A stretch of 27,393 nt of DNA, from positions 1-27,393 of the forward strand of contig JAQEDJ010000030.1 in assembly GCA_027669525.1 (NCBI GenBank). The letters run 5' to 3'. Source of the DNA: Coriobacteriaceae bacterium AM48-5. GTDB taxonomy: Bacteria; Actinomycetota; Coriobacteriia; Coriobacteriales; Coriobacteriaceae. A program made the translations under genes and the position numbers. The notes beneath the pieces were generated by a model. It saw only the letters and a list, made by a program, of their open reading frames with translations. It did not search any database and was not told the DNA's origin. Positions 16,462 through 25,416 of the stretch are shown here, piece by piece; position 1 is the first letter of the stretch; each line of letters opens with the position of its first letter.

Positions 16462-18904
16462 TTAGGCGTGGTCGCGCCAGCCGTGAACGCGCTGCTTCAT
16501 GCCCTCTATGTCGAGCACGCCTTCGGCAAAGCCTTGCGCACGAGCTCTTCGGGAACAAACTCGTCGTAGCGGTCAAAGTAAGGCACCTCGCCAGGATAGA
16601 CGAGCTCGATGGGATCGAAGTCCTTTTCGGCCTCGGCGGCGAGCACCTCAAAGAACGTCTCCTCGTCGGCCTTCATCTTAAACTGCATAAAGTACGGGCG
16701 TGACGGGTCGAGTCCGCGAAGGCCCAGCTCAGCGGCGCATTTGATTTTAAGCATGCGCTCGAGTGCTAGGAAGGCGTAGCTGCCCAACCAGGGGAAGAGC
16801 ACCCAGGTGTCGCCACCCAGGTTGATGAGCGGCTTAGTTCCCGCGCCCGAAATCTCGGCGGTATGACGAGCCTGCGCCAAGCGAGCCCGTGCGTTACCCA
16901 TAAGGTACGGATATGCTGCGTGCTCAGTGAGCGCTTGGCGCATGCGCTCGAGCACATGCGTGTTAATGTCGCCGGGGCAGTCGCCAAAGTAGGCCGGCAC
17001 CCGGCCCTTGACCTGCGTGGCAAAGACGGTATGACGCTTCCAGTCCACTTCCTCGACAATCCAGCAGTGTCCGGCGATGGCGATGCGCTCACCGGGCGGG
17101 GGCGGATTAACGATCGTGCCCAGCTCGGCCGATTCGCTCCGGACGGTAAACTCCTCGTTTTCCTGGAACACGGCGTAGAACTTAAAGTTGTTGATGATGC
17201 GCTCGCCCGCGAGACCCACGATGAGCCCGCCACCTTCGGTGACCTGGATATGGTCGATCTTAATGAGGTGACGTAGCAGCACACGGTAATCGTCTGCCGA
17301 GACACGGTGGAAATAGCTGAGCGTGAGCACGCGCTGGGCAAGTTCGGCCGGCGTGAGCTCGCCGGTGCTGGCGAGGGTCGACATAGTCTGGTGATAGAGC
17401 AGGCTGTAGGGGAGACGATCGAGCTCGGGTGGCTCGACCCACTTTTCCTTGCGATAGAGTTGTACGAGCGCGATACCCTGCAGGAGCTTCCAGGGAATGG
17501 TTTCGGGCATCATCGTGCGCGGCTCGGGCTCTTCCTCGCGCATGACAAACCACATCTCGGGCGGAAGATCGCGACGGCCCGTGCGCCCCATGCGCTGCAA
17601 AAAGGAGCTAACGGTAAACGGCGCGTCAATCTGGAAGGCGCGCTCCAGGCGGCCGATATCGATACCGAGCTCCAACGTAGAGGTGGTGACGGTTGTCTGC
17701 GTCTGCTCCTCGTCGCGCATGAGCTCCTCGGCCGTCTCGCGTAGCGATGCCGAAAGATTGCCGTGATGGATGAGAAAACGGTCGGGCTCGTGCCGGCTCT
17801 CGCAGTAGCTGCGCAGCATGGAGCACACGGCCTCTGCCTCCTCGCGCGAGTTGGCAAAGACCAGGCATTTGCGGCCGCGCGTATGCTCAAAGATATAGCC
17901 CATGCCGGGGTCGGCGTTGTCGGGCGCCGTGTCGGTGGGGTTGAGAAGCGCCTGCTCGGTCGCTCGTGGGATGTCGACTTCGCCCTCGGGGGCCGAGGAA
18001 GTGCGACGGTCTTTGGGAGCGGCCTTGCCCCGCGCCTGCTCACGACGTTGACGGTGTTCTTCCTGTGTAAGCCGTCCGCTGTGGCACATGTCTTGTCCGG
18101 ATGCGGGCAGCGCCGCGGGCGCCGCCGTCTCAATACGCTCGCAAGCAAGCACCTCGGCTTCTTGTGGACCTGTGCCTACGAATCCTCGTTGCTGAGCCTG
18201 GGGGCCCGAGTTGTAGAAGTGCTCCATGGAGATGCGCCACACGCGGCGCGGTTCCTCAAAGCGGGGGATAACGCAGTCGCGCCCCGTTCCCTGCGAGAGA
18301 AAGGCGCCCGTGCGCTCGGGGTCGCCGATGGTGGCCGAAAGGCCAATGCGGCGGGGCTGCACGCCTGCCATGCGCGAGAGGCGCTCGATAAGACAGAGCG
18401 TCTGCCCGCCGCGGTCGCCGCGCATGAGCGAATGGACTTCGTCGATAACCACATAGCGCAGGTCGCAAAACATGCGCGGGATCGCCATGTGCTTATGGAT
18501 CAGGAGCGCCTCGAGCGACTCGGGCGTAATCTGTAGGATGCCGCTCGGTTTTTTGATGAGTTTGGCCTTGTGTGATTGCGAGACATCGCCATGCCAGTGC
18601 CAGACGGGGATATCGGCTTCTTCGCACAGGTCGTTGAGGCGGACGAATTGGTCGTTGATGAGCGCCTTGAGGGGGCCAATGTAGAGGCGCCCACGCTTGC
18701 GGGCGGGTTCTCCCAAAACTCGGTCAGGATGGGAAAGAAGGCTGCCTCGGTTTTGCCGGAAGCCGTGGATGCCGTCAGGAGCACATTATCTTGCGTGTTA
18801 AAGATGGCATCAGCTGCTGCAACCTGGATAGAGCGTAGGCTCTCCCAATCGTGGGAGTAGATGAAGTCTTGGATAAACGGGGCGTAGCGGTCAAAGGCGT
18901 TCAC
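16462..18904 (-). CDS. Lhr/BrxHI-like superfamily 2 helicase (frame broken twice)
   Basis: The reconstructed protein of about 814 residues has Walker A TASTASGKTEA (about 44-54), DEVH at 155-158, SATIGD at 190-195, TSTLELGIDIG and QRMGRTGRR. An Lhr-type winged-helix/C-terminal region follows. It resembles Lhr-like helicases, including BrxHI of BREX type 2. Frame repair is one base at 18705-18707 (FWENPARKRG) and one near 16532, after which the end reads FAEGVLDIEGMKQRVHGWRDHA with the stop at 16462. GTG 18904 has AAGGAGG six bases upstream. It is the third gene of the TerB-BrxD-like cassette, separated from the ATPase by 116 bases that contain a hairpin repeat. Confidence 0.85.
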
Positions 18905-18987
18905 GGGGCCTCCTTTCAACATCGAATCTCTCAACGCGGCTGGCAACGGCTTGCTGCATTACTGCTTCAACGTTTGCCCAGATAAAA

Positions 18988-19020
18988 CCTGCCAAAATAA
19001 ACCTGTCCCTTTTTGGTAGG
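18988..19020. repeat. GGGACAG hairpin repeat, diverged copy 3
   Basis: CCTGCCAAAA and TTTTTGGTAGG form a stem of about 10 bases with one wobble. On the minus strand the loop reads AGGGACAGGTTTA, sharing GGGACAG with copies 1 and 2. It begins at the base directly after the BrxD-like ATPase stop codon, within the cassette. Confidence 0.6.
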
Positions 19021-20325
19021 TTAGATGGTGAACTCGGCGAAGTTGCGGTCGCCGTCTGCGGTGCCGGTGTCGCCTGTTGCGGCCGCCGGCGCCAGCGCGT
19101 CGCCGCCGACGCTTTGCAGCAGCTCGGCCACATTTGCATCGGGGTTCTGACACAGGATATCGAGCAGCTCGATAAAGTCACGGATAACCTCACGCGGCGT
19201 CAAGTGCGTATCGGCTCCCACGCGGCCGAACTCAATCTTGAGAAAGTCCACCAAGTCGTTTTCGGCAAGCGTGGGCGTCCAGCCAAAGTAGCCGGCATGG
19301 ATCTGCATGAGTTTTTCGATGAGCACCAGTAGCTCCTCGTAGGTGAGTGGCTGCAGGCGGATGATGGGCGCGAGCATGTCCTTAAGGTCTTCGCGCGCAA
19401 AGCGGCCCTGAGCGAGTCGGCTGCGCAGGGCCTCGTAGGAGAACACGCCGCGGCGGCGGTCTTCGATGGAGGTTGGCGTGCCGCCCATGATCATGCCCAG
19501 GTACTGCGCCTTGCCCTGGAGCGTGTCGTTGTACATAGTCAGGATCTTCTCGTAGTTGTATTGGCGCGTGATGGCGTTGGGAATCTTATACAGATTCACG
19601 AGCTCGTCGATGAGCACCAGCATGCCTTTGTAGCCACTGCAAACCAAAAAGCGCGCAATGAGCTTAACGTAGTCGTACCAGTCGTCATCGCTGATGATGG
19701 TCGAGGAGCCCAGCTCGGCGCGTGCCTCGCTCTTGGTGCGGTATTCGCCGCGAATCCATTTGGTCACGCGGCTCATGGTCTCTTCGTCGCCCCCGGATGC
19801 GGCCATGCGATAGCGGCGGAGCATACGGGTGAAGTCGAAGCCGTGGACCATCTCCTCGAGCGGGGCCAGTTGGGCATTGACGACCGACTCGTCGACGTCG
19901 GCACACGAGGCGACCCAGCGATCCAGAATAAGGTTGAGCGCACCGCCCTCGGGGCGCGTCTTGGTCGATATATTGCGGATGAGCTCGCGGTAGGTGGCAA
20001 GGCCCTGTCCCTGACCGCCCTGCAGGCGGCGCTCGGGCGACAGGTCGGCATCAGCGACGACGAATCCCTCGCCCATGGCGTGCGTGCGGATAGTCTGGAG
20101 CAAAAAGCTCTTGCCGGCGCCGTAACGACCGACCAGAAAGCGGAAGCTCGCGCCACCGTCGGCGATGAGACTCAGATCGGTGAGCAGGGCGCGGATCTCG
20201 ACCTCGCGCCCTACGGTGATGTAAGGAAGGCCGATGCGCGGGACCACGCCGCCCTTGAGCGAGTTGAGAATGACGGCAGCGACGCGCTTGGGCACGCGAG
20301 GTGCTGCGGATGCGGTATCACTCAT
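19021..20325 (-). CDS. BrxC/BrxD-family (DUF2791) P-loop ATPase
   Basis: A 434-residue AAA+-like ATPase of the DUF2791 / BREX BrxD group. Walker A GRYGAGKS is at 66-73, Walker B MLVLIDE at 235-241 and a GGTPTS sensor-like segment at 281-286. The N-terminal VPKRVAAVILNSLKGGVVPR and the GREVEI box are typical of the family. The frame is intact. ATG overlaps the end of the TerB gene by 8 bases, implying translational coupling. BrxD pairs with an Lhr-like helicase (BrxHI) in BREX type 2; the same pairing occurs here but without PglX, PglZ, PglW or PglY in view. Confidence 0.88.
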   Translation of the reverse strand: MSDTASAAPRVPKRVAAVILNSLKGGVVPRIGLPYITVGREVEIRALLTDLSLIADGGASFRFLVGRYGAGKSFLLQTIRTHAMGEGFVVADADLSPERRLQGGQGQGLATYRELIRNISTKTRPEGGALNLILDRWVASCADVDESVVNAQLAPLEEMVHGFDFTRMLRRYRMAASGGDEETMSRVTKWIRGEYRTKSEARAELGSSTIISDDDWYDYVKLIARFLVCSGYKGMLVLIDELVNLYKIPNAITRQYNYEKILTMYNDTLQGKAQYLGMIMGGTPTSIEDRRRGVFSYEALRSRLAQGRFAREDLKDMLAPIIRLQPLTYEELLVLIEKLMQIHAGYFGWTPTLAENDLVDFLKIEFGRVGADTHLTPREVIRDFIELLDILCQNPDANVAELLQSVGGDALAPAAATGDTGTADGDRNFAEFTI

Positions 20326-22091
20326 GGTCTAGGTATCCTCTCACGTCTGCTTCGTAGTCCTCGATAATCTGCGGCCCTGCTGCGCTAAATTCAATTACGG
20401 TGTCGCCCACCAGGTCAAAGAGCGCCTCGTTGATGGTATCGACGAGCATGTCCTCGCTCTGCTCCGATTGCACTACCGCCGATTCCGCCTGTACTGCGTT
20501 GTGCTCGAGCAGCGCGCGGAGATAGCGTCTGCGGCGGGCGCGAGTTCGTTTGTGGCGTCAGCGGGCGTAGCAGCTGCGAACGCGGGCGTAGCAGCTGCGA
20601 ACGCGGGCGTCGGCGCGAGAAGCGGTGCCACGACACCAAACTGTTCGGTGGATATGGTCGGCTCGTCGGACTCGTCCTGCCCTGCAGCCGCCGCGACCGC
20701 CTCGACCGTCGCGTCGGCTACGGGCTCGGCTTCCGGTTGCCCTGAGTCCGCTGCCTCGGCTTCTGCGGACGCGCCGTCCTCGCGTTCCTCGTCGATCAAA
20801 AGCGCTTCGCGCGTTTGTGCGGCAGCGCTCCGAATGTGCCCCAGCTGGCTCAAATCGATATCGATCTTGACGGGCTGGTGTGCGGCGTCCCACGAAAGCC
20901 ATGCCACAATCTCGTCATCGATAATCTTGGCCAGATATTTGGGGACCTTTTCTTCCTTAAGGGGATGGGCGGGGTCCAGCGCCAGGCGCAGGCGTTGGTC
21001 GCAGGCGCGCATCATTTCACCGAGCTTGCTGCTCTTTTGCCTGCTACCGTGAATCCGCATGCATTCCCAAAAACGTTTTGGCAACGGTAGATATGGATGG
21101 GGTCCAGACGGTATTCGCAGTCCTCGTGGCGCTCGGGCGCAAAGAATACGGCCGAGGCAAACATGGTGTAGGGCATGGCCGTCTCCTCCCCAAATAAACT
21201 TGCCACGATGCCGGTCTTTCGGTGCGTGTCATAGTAGCGCGCCATGCGGACATACACGGCGCACGCCACGTGGCGCAGATCACGGTGGTGGCTGCGGTCG
21301 AGCCGCGAGCTACTTAGGTTGTACGTGGAGAGGGCGTTGATGGCGGCCATGAGTCGCTCCTCGCGCACCTCATCGGGCGGAAGGGGGAGCGTGGGCTCGG
21401 AGGTTTTGCGACGCTTAGGGGTCTGGCCGGACGGTGCCGGTACAAGGTCTCGTGCCGCGCGCCGCAGTTCGATAAGGGCGTTATCGAACATGACGGTTTT
21501 AGAGTCGCGAAGCAGCTTGGGGTCGAGCCCGTGGAACACGGCGTAATCTTGCAGCCACACGCGCGCAAACCGGTCGATGCCGGGCTCGAAGGCGCGATAG
21601 ACATCCCAAAAAGCCTTGATCTTGTTAAAACCATCGAGTGGATTATCTACGCCAATGCCGCAGATCAGCTCATAGAGATACAGAAAGGCAAAGGACGTAG
21701 ACGTTTCCTCGACGGTTCCGCGGCGCACTTGGGCACGCCAGGTAAAGTAGCCGCGCAGTTGCCGGTCGCTCATGGCGTTGTAGGTGGGAAAGTACGACTT
21801 AAAGGTGCCGTTGTAGGGACAGTCGTCCTCAAAGCCGGCCATCAGCAGGCCCTGGCGGTAAAAAAGCTCGGCTTCCGAAAGCCAGCGGCCCGCACCGCCC
21901 TTGGGGTCATCCTGCCAGCGCGATATCTCGCGCATTTTACGGTACTGGTCGGGGAGGAAATTCTGCATCTGTCGGCCGGTTTTGAGAATCGGCTCGTCTG
22001 CGTAGATTTCGTTTGAGAAGCGGGCGGACTGATGGGTCCGGGCCTCGGCCATAATGCGCTCGATGAGCATCTTGATGTCCTGGTCGGCCAC
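20318..22091 (-). CDS. TerB_N/TerB_C domain protein (frame broken twice)
   Basis: The reconstructed protein is about 591 residues. The TerB_N domain covers roughly 50-260, with the typical YFTWRAQVRRG, FLYLYELICGIGV and GFNKIKAFW. The middle holds the YRCQN segment, then the TerB_C start RFWECMRIHGSRQKSSKLGEMM split across the frame break, then PLKEEKVPKYLAKIIDDEI. An acidic Ala/Pro/Glu linker with a short repeat leads to the C-terminal DTINEALFDLVGDTVIEF. Frame repair is one base in the A-run 21069-21073 and one near 20512. GTG 22091 is preceded by AGGAGGGG. TerB-domain proteins are linked to membrane-associated stress and phage-response systems; here it heads an ATPase-helicase operon. Confidence 0.8.
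20561..20602. repeat. 21-base tandem repeat inside the TerB gene
   Basis: Two exact 21-base units (20561-20581 and 20582-20602) and a partial third encode seven-residue repeats (TPAFAAA) in the low-complexity linker between the TerB_C domain and the C-terminal end. The period is a multiple of three, so copy number can change without loss of frame. Confidence 0.8.
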
Positions 22092-22127
22092 CGCCCCTCC
22101 TCTCGAACGCAGCTACGGTGACCTCAT

Positions 22128-22156
22128 ATCATAGCACAGCATCAAACAGATGTTCG
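22128..22156 (-). promoter_or_regulatory. SOS-box-like site over the TerB cassette promoter
   Basis: On the minus strand CGAACATCTGTTT (22156-22144) matches 9 of 10 half-site bases of a CGAAC-N4-GTTYG SOS box. It lies 10 bases upstream of a TATGAT -10 (22133-22128, preceded by TGC), so it would cover the -35/spacer region. Start GTG 22091 is about 30 bases after the expected transcription start. The core AACAGATGTTC is identical to the one at 2860-2870. Confidence 0.45.
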
Positions 22157-22178
22157 AAATACCGCTGCGTTGATAGAT

Positions 22179-22895
22179 TTAGAACAGGAGGGCGTAGATG
22201 ACGGCGATGACGACGGAGGGAAGCATATTGGCCGTGCGGAAGGTCTGAGGACGGATGAGGTTGACGCCGACGCAGAAGATGAGCATGGAGCCTACGAGCG
22301 AAAGGCTGTTGAGGGCCGCTGCGGTCATGATGGGGGAGAGCGCGCCGGCAAACAACGTAATCGTCCCCTGGAACACGGTGACGGGCAGGGCGGAGAAGAT
22401 GCAGCCGCGGCCAAGCGAGGCCGTCATGGTGCAGACGATGATGCAGTCCAGTGCGCCCTTGAGGGCAAGCGTTGACCAGTCGCCGAGCAGGCCGTCCTGA
22501 ATCGATCCCACAATGGCCATGGCGCCGATGCACACGGTGAGTGAAGTCGAGACAAAAGCGTTGGTAAATTCGTTATCGCCCTCACTGCCAGTCTTGCGCT
22601 TGAGCCATTCGCCAAGGTTCTCGATGGCGGCCTCCAAGTTGATGGCCTCGCCGATGAGCGAACCGAGCGCAAATGAGACGATGAGCATGGTGGTACCGGT
22701 GGTCGCTAGCGCCTTTCCATCGATGATGAGCATCTTTTGCATGGTGCCGCTCAGGCCGATAAACAGGACGCACAGCCCCGATGCTTTCATGAGCGTGTCT
22801 TGGATGCGCGGTGTAATGAAGCGGCCGCCCGCTAATCCCAAAAGACCGCCCGCAACTAAAAGCGCAACGTTGATGATTGTTCCCAAGCCCGGCAT
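22179..22895 (-). CDS. DUF554-family membrane protein (YdfK-like)
   Basis: A 238-residue integral membrane protein with about seven hydrophobic segments, matching the DUF554/YdfK family: MPGLGTIINVALLVAGGLLG at the start, TMLIVSFALGSLIGE in the middle and NMLPSVVIAVIYALLF at the end. ATG 22895 with GGAGGG upstream is chosen over a longer frame reaching 22964, which lacks a ribosome binding site. Family function is unknown; a transporter or channel role is assumed from topology. It lies upstream of the TerB cassette on the same strand, but the cassette has its own promoter-like site. Confidence 0.88.
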   Translation of the reverse strand: MPGLGTIINVALLVAGGLLGLAGGRFITPRIQDTLMKASGLCVLFIGLSGTMQKMLIIDGKALATTGTTMLIVSFALGSLIGEAINLEAAIENLGEWLKRKTGSEGDNEFTNAFVSTSLTVCIGAMAIVGSIQDGLLGDWSTLALKGALDCIIVCTMTASLGRGCIFSALPVTVFQGTITLFAGALSPIMTAAALNSLSLVGSMLIFCVGVNLIRPQTFRTANMLPSVVIAVIYALLF

Positions 22896-22964
22896 GAGCC
22901 CTCCTGTATTGATGCCAACGTGGCAATCGTGGCAGAACGAAATGCGAGGCACATCGCGACTCAT

Positions 22965-22990
22965 CTAATACGTTATATAAGTGGTATTAG
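22965..22990. promoter_or_regulatory. Inverted repeat upstream of the DUF554 gene
   Basis: CTAATAC (22965-22971) and GTATTAG (22984-22990) form a perfect 7-base inverted repeat with a 12-base AT-rich centre (GTTATATAAGTG). It is 70 bases upstream of the DUF554 start and 24 bases downstream of the surface-protein stop. It is likely an operator overlapping a promoter; no regulator is identified. Confidence 0.4.
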
Positions 22991-23013
22991 GAATGATGCG
23001 CAGCATTTAAGCC

Positions 23014-24444
23014 TCAGGTGGTTGTCGGGACATAGGGATAGTAGTCAAAGCGCAGTGTCATAAGCCGCTGTGGGGATTCAATAGCCGCGGCGATGATATT
23101 GGCATCGCGGGCACGATCAAACCCTTCGAGTTCGATCTGATACGAGACGTCTTGCATAATGTCCAGACGTCGCCAGGCTAGAAGTGTGTCGCCATCGAAT
23201 TCCAAGGTCTTGCTTCCGTCTGGGGCAACGGCGTATAGACGCAGTTTAGCGGTGGTTGCAGGGTCGACAACCGTGACCTTTTTAATTTCGTTTCGAGTAT
23301 TCTTGGCGCCCAACAAGGTGAGCAGTGTTGGGGCCACGACCTCGCCCGATGGCAAAAAGACGACTTCGATGGATTCGGGAAATGCGATGATGGCCGACTT
23401 GCGGACGGGCTGATTGGCGGCGGCAACTTCGTTGTTTGCAGCATCGATGACCTCCGTGTGGTCGAGGGCGGCAAGCACGCAGCAGTTACCTTCATCGATC
23501 TCCTGAGGATCAGCAAGCCCCAGACTGTCCGCGAGCTCGGGATCGTTTGGACCGGTAGCGGGCTCATTCGGCGCTTCGAAAGAAGCTGGGACGCTGTTTG
23601 TCGGCGACGGCGTGTCGCCCGCACCTGCTTCTTTGTCCGTGCTCTCTTCTTGTATGGTTGCGTTGATGGGTTCGTCGTTTGAGGGGAGCGTCTTGGCGTC
23701 AAGCGCGGAGGGGAGAATTCCGATGGCTCCGGATCCATTCCACTCCATTTCGAGAAGCGCCGGGTCGGCAAGAATGCGTTGCCTGCTTTGCGCGTGGGCA
23801 TCGATTTCAATAGGGCCTGCCTCTATCCCTCGTGTAAGGCTGAGTGATCCGGCTGGCTTCTCGAAATGAGCGTCTGTGTCTTTGGTGCTGACGGCGTAGA
23901 ACAGCAGGGACGCTTCTCCCGCCGCGATGGCATCGGTGCCCGCCTTGGTCAGCCGCAACGATGCCGTGAATGAGAGGGTGGGCTGCGTGTCATCTGCATT
24001 CGCGGCGGCGCAGCCCAGACATATACCGCCTCCTTTCTCGAAAAACGCACCGTCGAAGGCGACCTTCGCTCCGTTTGCCAAGTCATCGACCGAAGCGATA
24101 TCGATGCGCAACCCCAAATCGCACGGATCGCCATCTGCATCGAGCACAATCGAGCGCCACGTGCAGACGGCGCACCCCGCCTGGGAGCCGTTTGCCTTGT
24201 TCGAACGATTGATATCCACGACTATCGAGCCGTCCGTATTACGACGAAGGCATCCCGAGGTTGAGATTGCGGCCTGTGCGATCGAAAAACGCTTGCACGC
24301 AATGGCGCTCGACGGATTTGGTGCGGAGCTTAGGGCTGCTGGTAAGGAATCTGCCATGACGGGAGTCGCCCAAGCGGCGACAGGCGTTCCGGTTGCGAGC
24401 GCGCCGCAGAGTGCGACGACGGGCAAAAGGTTCTTCGATGCCAT
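23014..24444 (-). CDS. Secreted cysteine-containing surface protein, function unknown
   Basis: A 476-residue exported protein. Residues 1-31 form a signal peptide (hydrophobic core VVALCGALATG, cleavage near AWATPVMA). The mature part contains CAVC and CLGC pairs and a CC pair plus single Cys residues, which may form disulfides or a metal site. A Pro/Glu/Thr/Asn-rich spacer sits at about 265-315. The two flanking parts look beta-rich (SIEVVFLPSGEVV, TLRFDYYPY). There is no sortase motif or C-terminal membrane segment. ATG has AAGGAG upstream, 18 bases after the mini anchored protein. No family is recognised; co-localisation implies a surface assembly with the next three genes. Confidence 0.75.
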   Translation of the reverse strand: MASKNLLPVVALCGALATGTPVAAWATPVMADSLPAALSSAPNPSSAIACKRFSIAQAAISTSGCLRRNTDGSIVVDINRSNKANGSQAGCAVCTWRSIVLDADGDPCDLGLRIDIASVDDLANGAKVAFDGAFFEKGGGICLGCAAANADDTQPTLSFTASLRLTKAGTDAIAAGEASLLFYAVSTKDTDAHFEKPAGSLSLTRGIEAGPIEIDAHAQSRQRILADPALLEMEWNGSGAIGILPSALDAKTLPSNDEPINATIQEESTDKEAGAGDTPSPTNSVPASFEAPNEPATGPNDPELADSLGLADPQEIDEGNCCVLAALDHTEVIDAANNEVAAANQPVRKSAIIAFPESIEVVFLPSGEVVAPTLLTLLGAKNTRNEIKKVTVVDPATTAKLRLYAVAPDGSKTLEFDGDTLLAWRRLDIMQDVSYQIELEGFDRARDANIIAAAIESPQRLMTLRFDYYPYVPTTT

Positions 24445-24462
24445 GGGGTCTCCTTAGCTAAT

Positions 24463-24744
24463 TTAGTGCGGCCTGTCCGTGTTTCGTTTCTGGCTGCGTT
24501 TGATGTGCAGACCGAGGCCGGCGGTTCCCGCGCCTGCTGCCGTGGCGCCTGCTGCCAAGAGCCATCGTCTGTCGTCTGTCTGTGCCAACGGTTCCTTGCA
24601 GTTGCCGCGGTCGAGCTCCGAGAGGTCGACCGTCACTTGCGTGGCGGCCTGCGCCTGTTCTTGCTGGGCAAAGGCCACGGCTGGCCCAAACGCTAGGATA
24701 CTGACGGCGGCGGCCAGGGCGACGGCCTTATGCCGTGTGCGCAC
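24463..24744 (-). CDS. Miniature exported protein with LAQTD sortase-like C-terminus
   Basis: About 93 residues: a basic N-terminus and signal peptide (AVALAAAVSILAFGPAVAFA), a mature part of only about 25 residues, then LAQTD, a hydrophobic span of about 20 residues (WLLAAGATAAGAGTAGLGL) and a basic tail KRSQKR. This is the layout of a cell-wall sorting signal. LAQTD resembles the LAxTG motif of class E sortases, with Asp in place of Gly. I chose GTG 24744; a TTG at 24774 would overlap the upstream gene further. Its start overlaps the end of the upstream secreted-protein gene, indicating coupling. Confidence 0.65.
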   Translation of the reverse strand: MRTRHKAVALAAAVSILAFGPAVAFAQQEQAQAATQVTVDLSELDRGNCKEPLAQTDDRRWLLAAGATAAGAGTAGLGLHIKRSQKRNTDRPH

Positions 24745-25326
24745 CGGGCTCGACCGTCCAGGTGATCGTTGCAACCTGATCGCCTTCGCCGGTTACGCGG
24801 AAGATGTCGCGCGTGACGCGGGCGACGTTTCCGCTTGTCTTGAGCTTAATTTTGTCCGTGCCGCCGGCAATGCCTGGTAGCCCATGTCGAAGGCTGCATT
24901 CTTGGAAAGATCGAGGCCCGTCTCCTGCATTGCGGCGCTGGCGTTCTGGAGTGCACCGTCGGGGCCGACCTTAAAGTCGATGGAATTCTGCGCGGTTCCG
25001 GCCTTGGCGTCGGCGGCAATGGTCCAGGTGTTCATGGCGTCGATCTTCATGTTGGTGACATGGATGCCGTAGGCCGAATGATTGTCGATGGTGGTCGCGT
25101 CTTCTGAGGGGCCCTGAAGCGTGCCGTCGGCCTTGGCGACGAAGGGAATAACCGTCGGAACTTTGAACTCCACGTTGTCGATCTCGGTCCTGACCATTAC
25201 TTTCGTGGTTCCAACGCGCCCGGCTGCCAGAGCTGGCGTCGGGGCGGCGCCCATTGCGAGCGCGAGCGCGAGCCCTGCGCCCACGACGAGCGCTCTGGCT
25301 CCGTTCATGTTCCTGGTGATGTCCAT
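24728..25326 (-). CDS. Secreted beta-sandwich surface protein, WxL-like ending (frame broken once)
   Basis: The reconstructed 199-residue protein has a signal peptide (cleavage near PALAAG) and a mature beta-rich domain (FKVPTVIPFVAKADGTL, NHSAYGIHVTNMKI, ending ATITWTVEPGA). The terminal strand recalls WxL-type surface domains of Firmicutes, but the WxL motif itself is not present. Frame repair is one base near 24873 (GYQA-x-AGGTDKIKLKTSG), after which the frame ends at 24728 inside the next gene's start. ATG follows AAAGGAACG. It probably forms part of the exported complex with its neighbours. Confidence 0.72.
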
Positions 25327-25416
25327 GGTCGTTCCTTTCTATTCGCCGCGGGCCGTCCCCGCGATGATTGGACGAATGCTGGTGAATTGCGTGCGGTGCC
25401 GCGTCGGCCGAAAAAG

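Noticed and set aside
16432..16464. Hairpin between the convergent SpeE-like and Lhr-like genes (TAAG...CTTA with inner GTCC/GGAC)
   Set aside because: Short, mismatched arms overlapping both stop codons; too weak to call a terminator.
20561..20602. Repeats as a CRISPR array
   Set aside because: Adjacent in-frame tandem units without spacers, inside a coding linker.
21069..21073. Programmed frameshifting at the T-run (minus strand) of the TerB gene
   Set aside because: No slippery heptamer with downstream structure is evident, and the same one-base loss recurs in ten other genes, so sequence error is simpler.
16462..22091. Complete BREX system
   Set aside because: Only BrxD-like and BrxHI-like genes are present; no PglX methyltransferase, PglZ phosphatase, PglW or PglY in the window.
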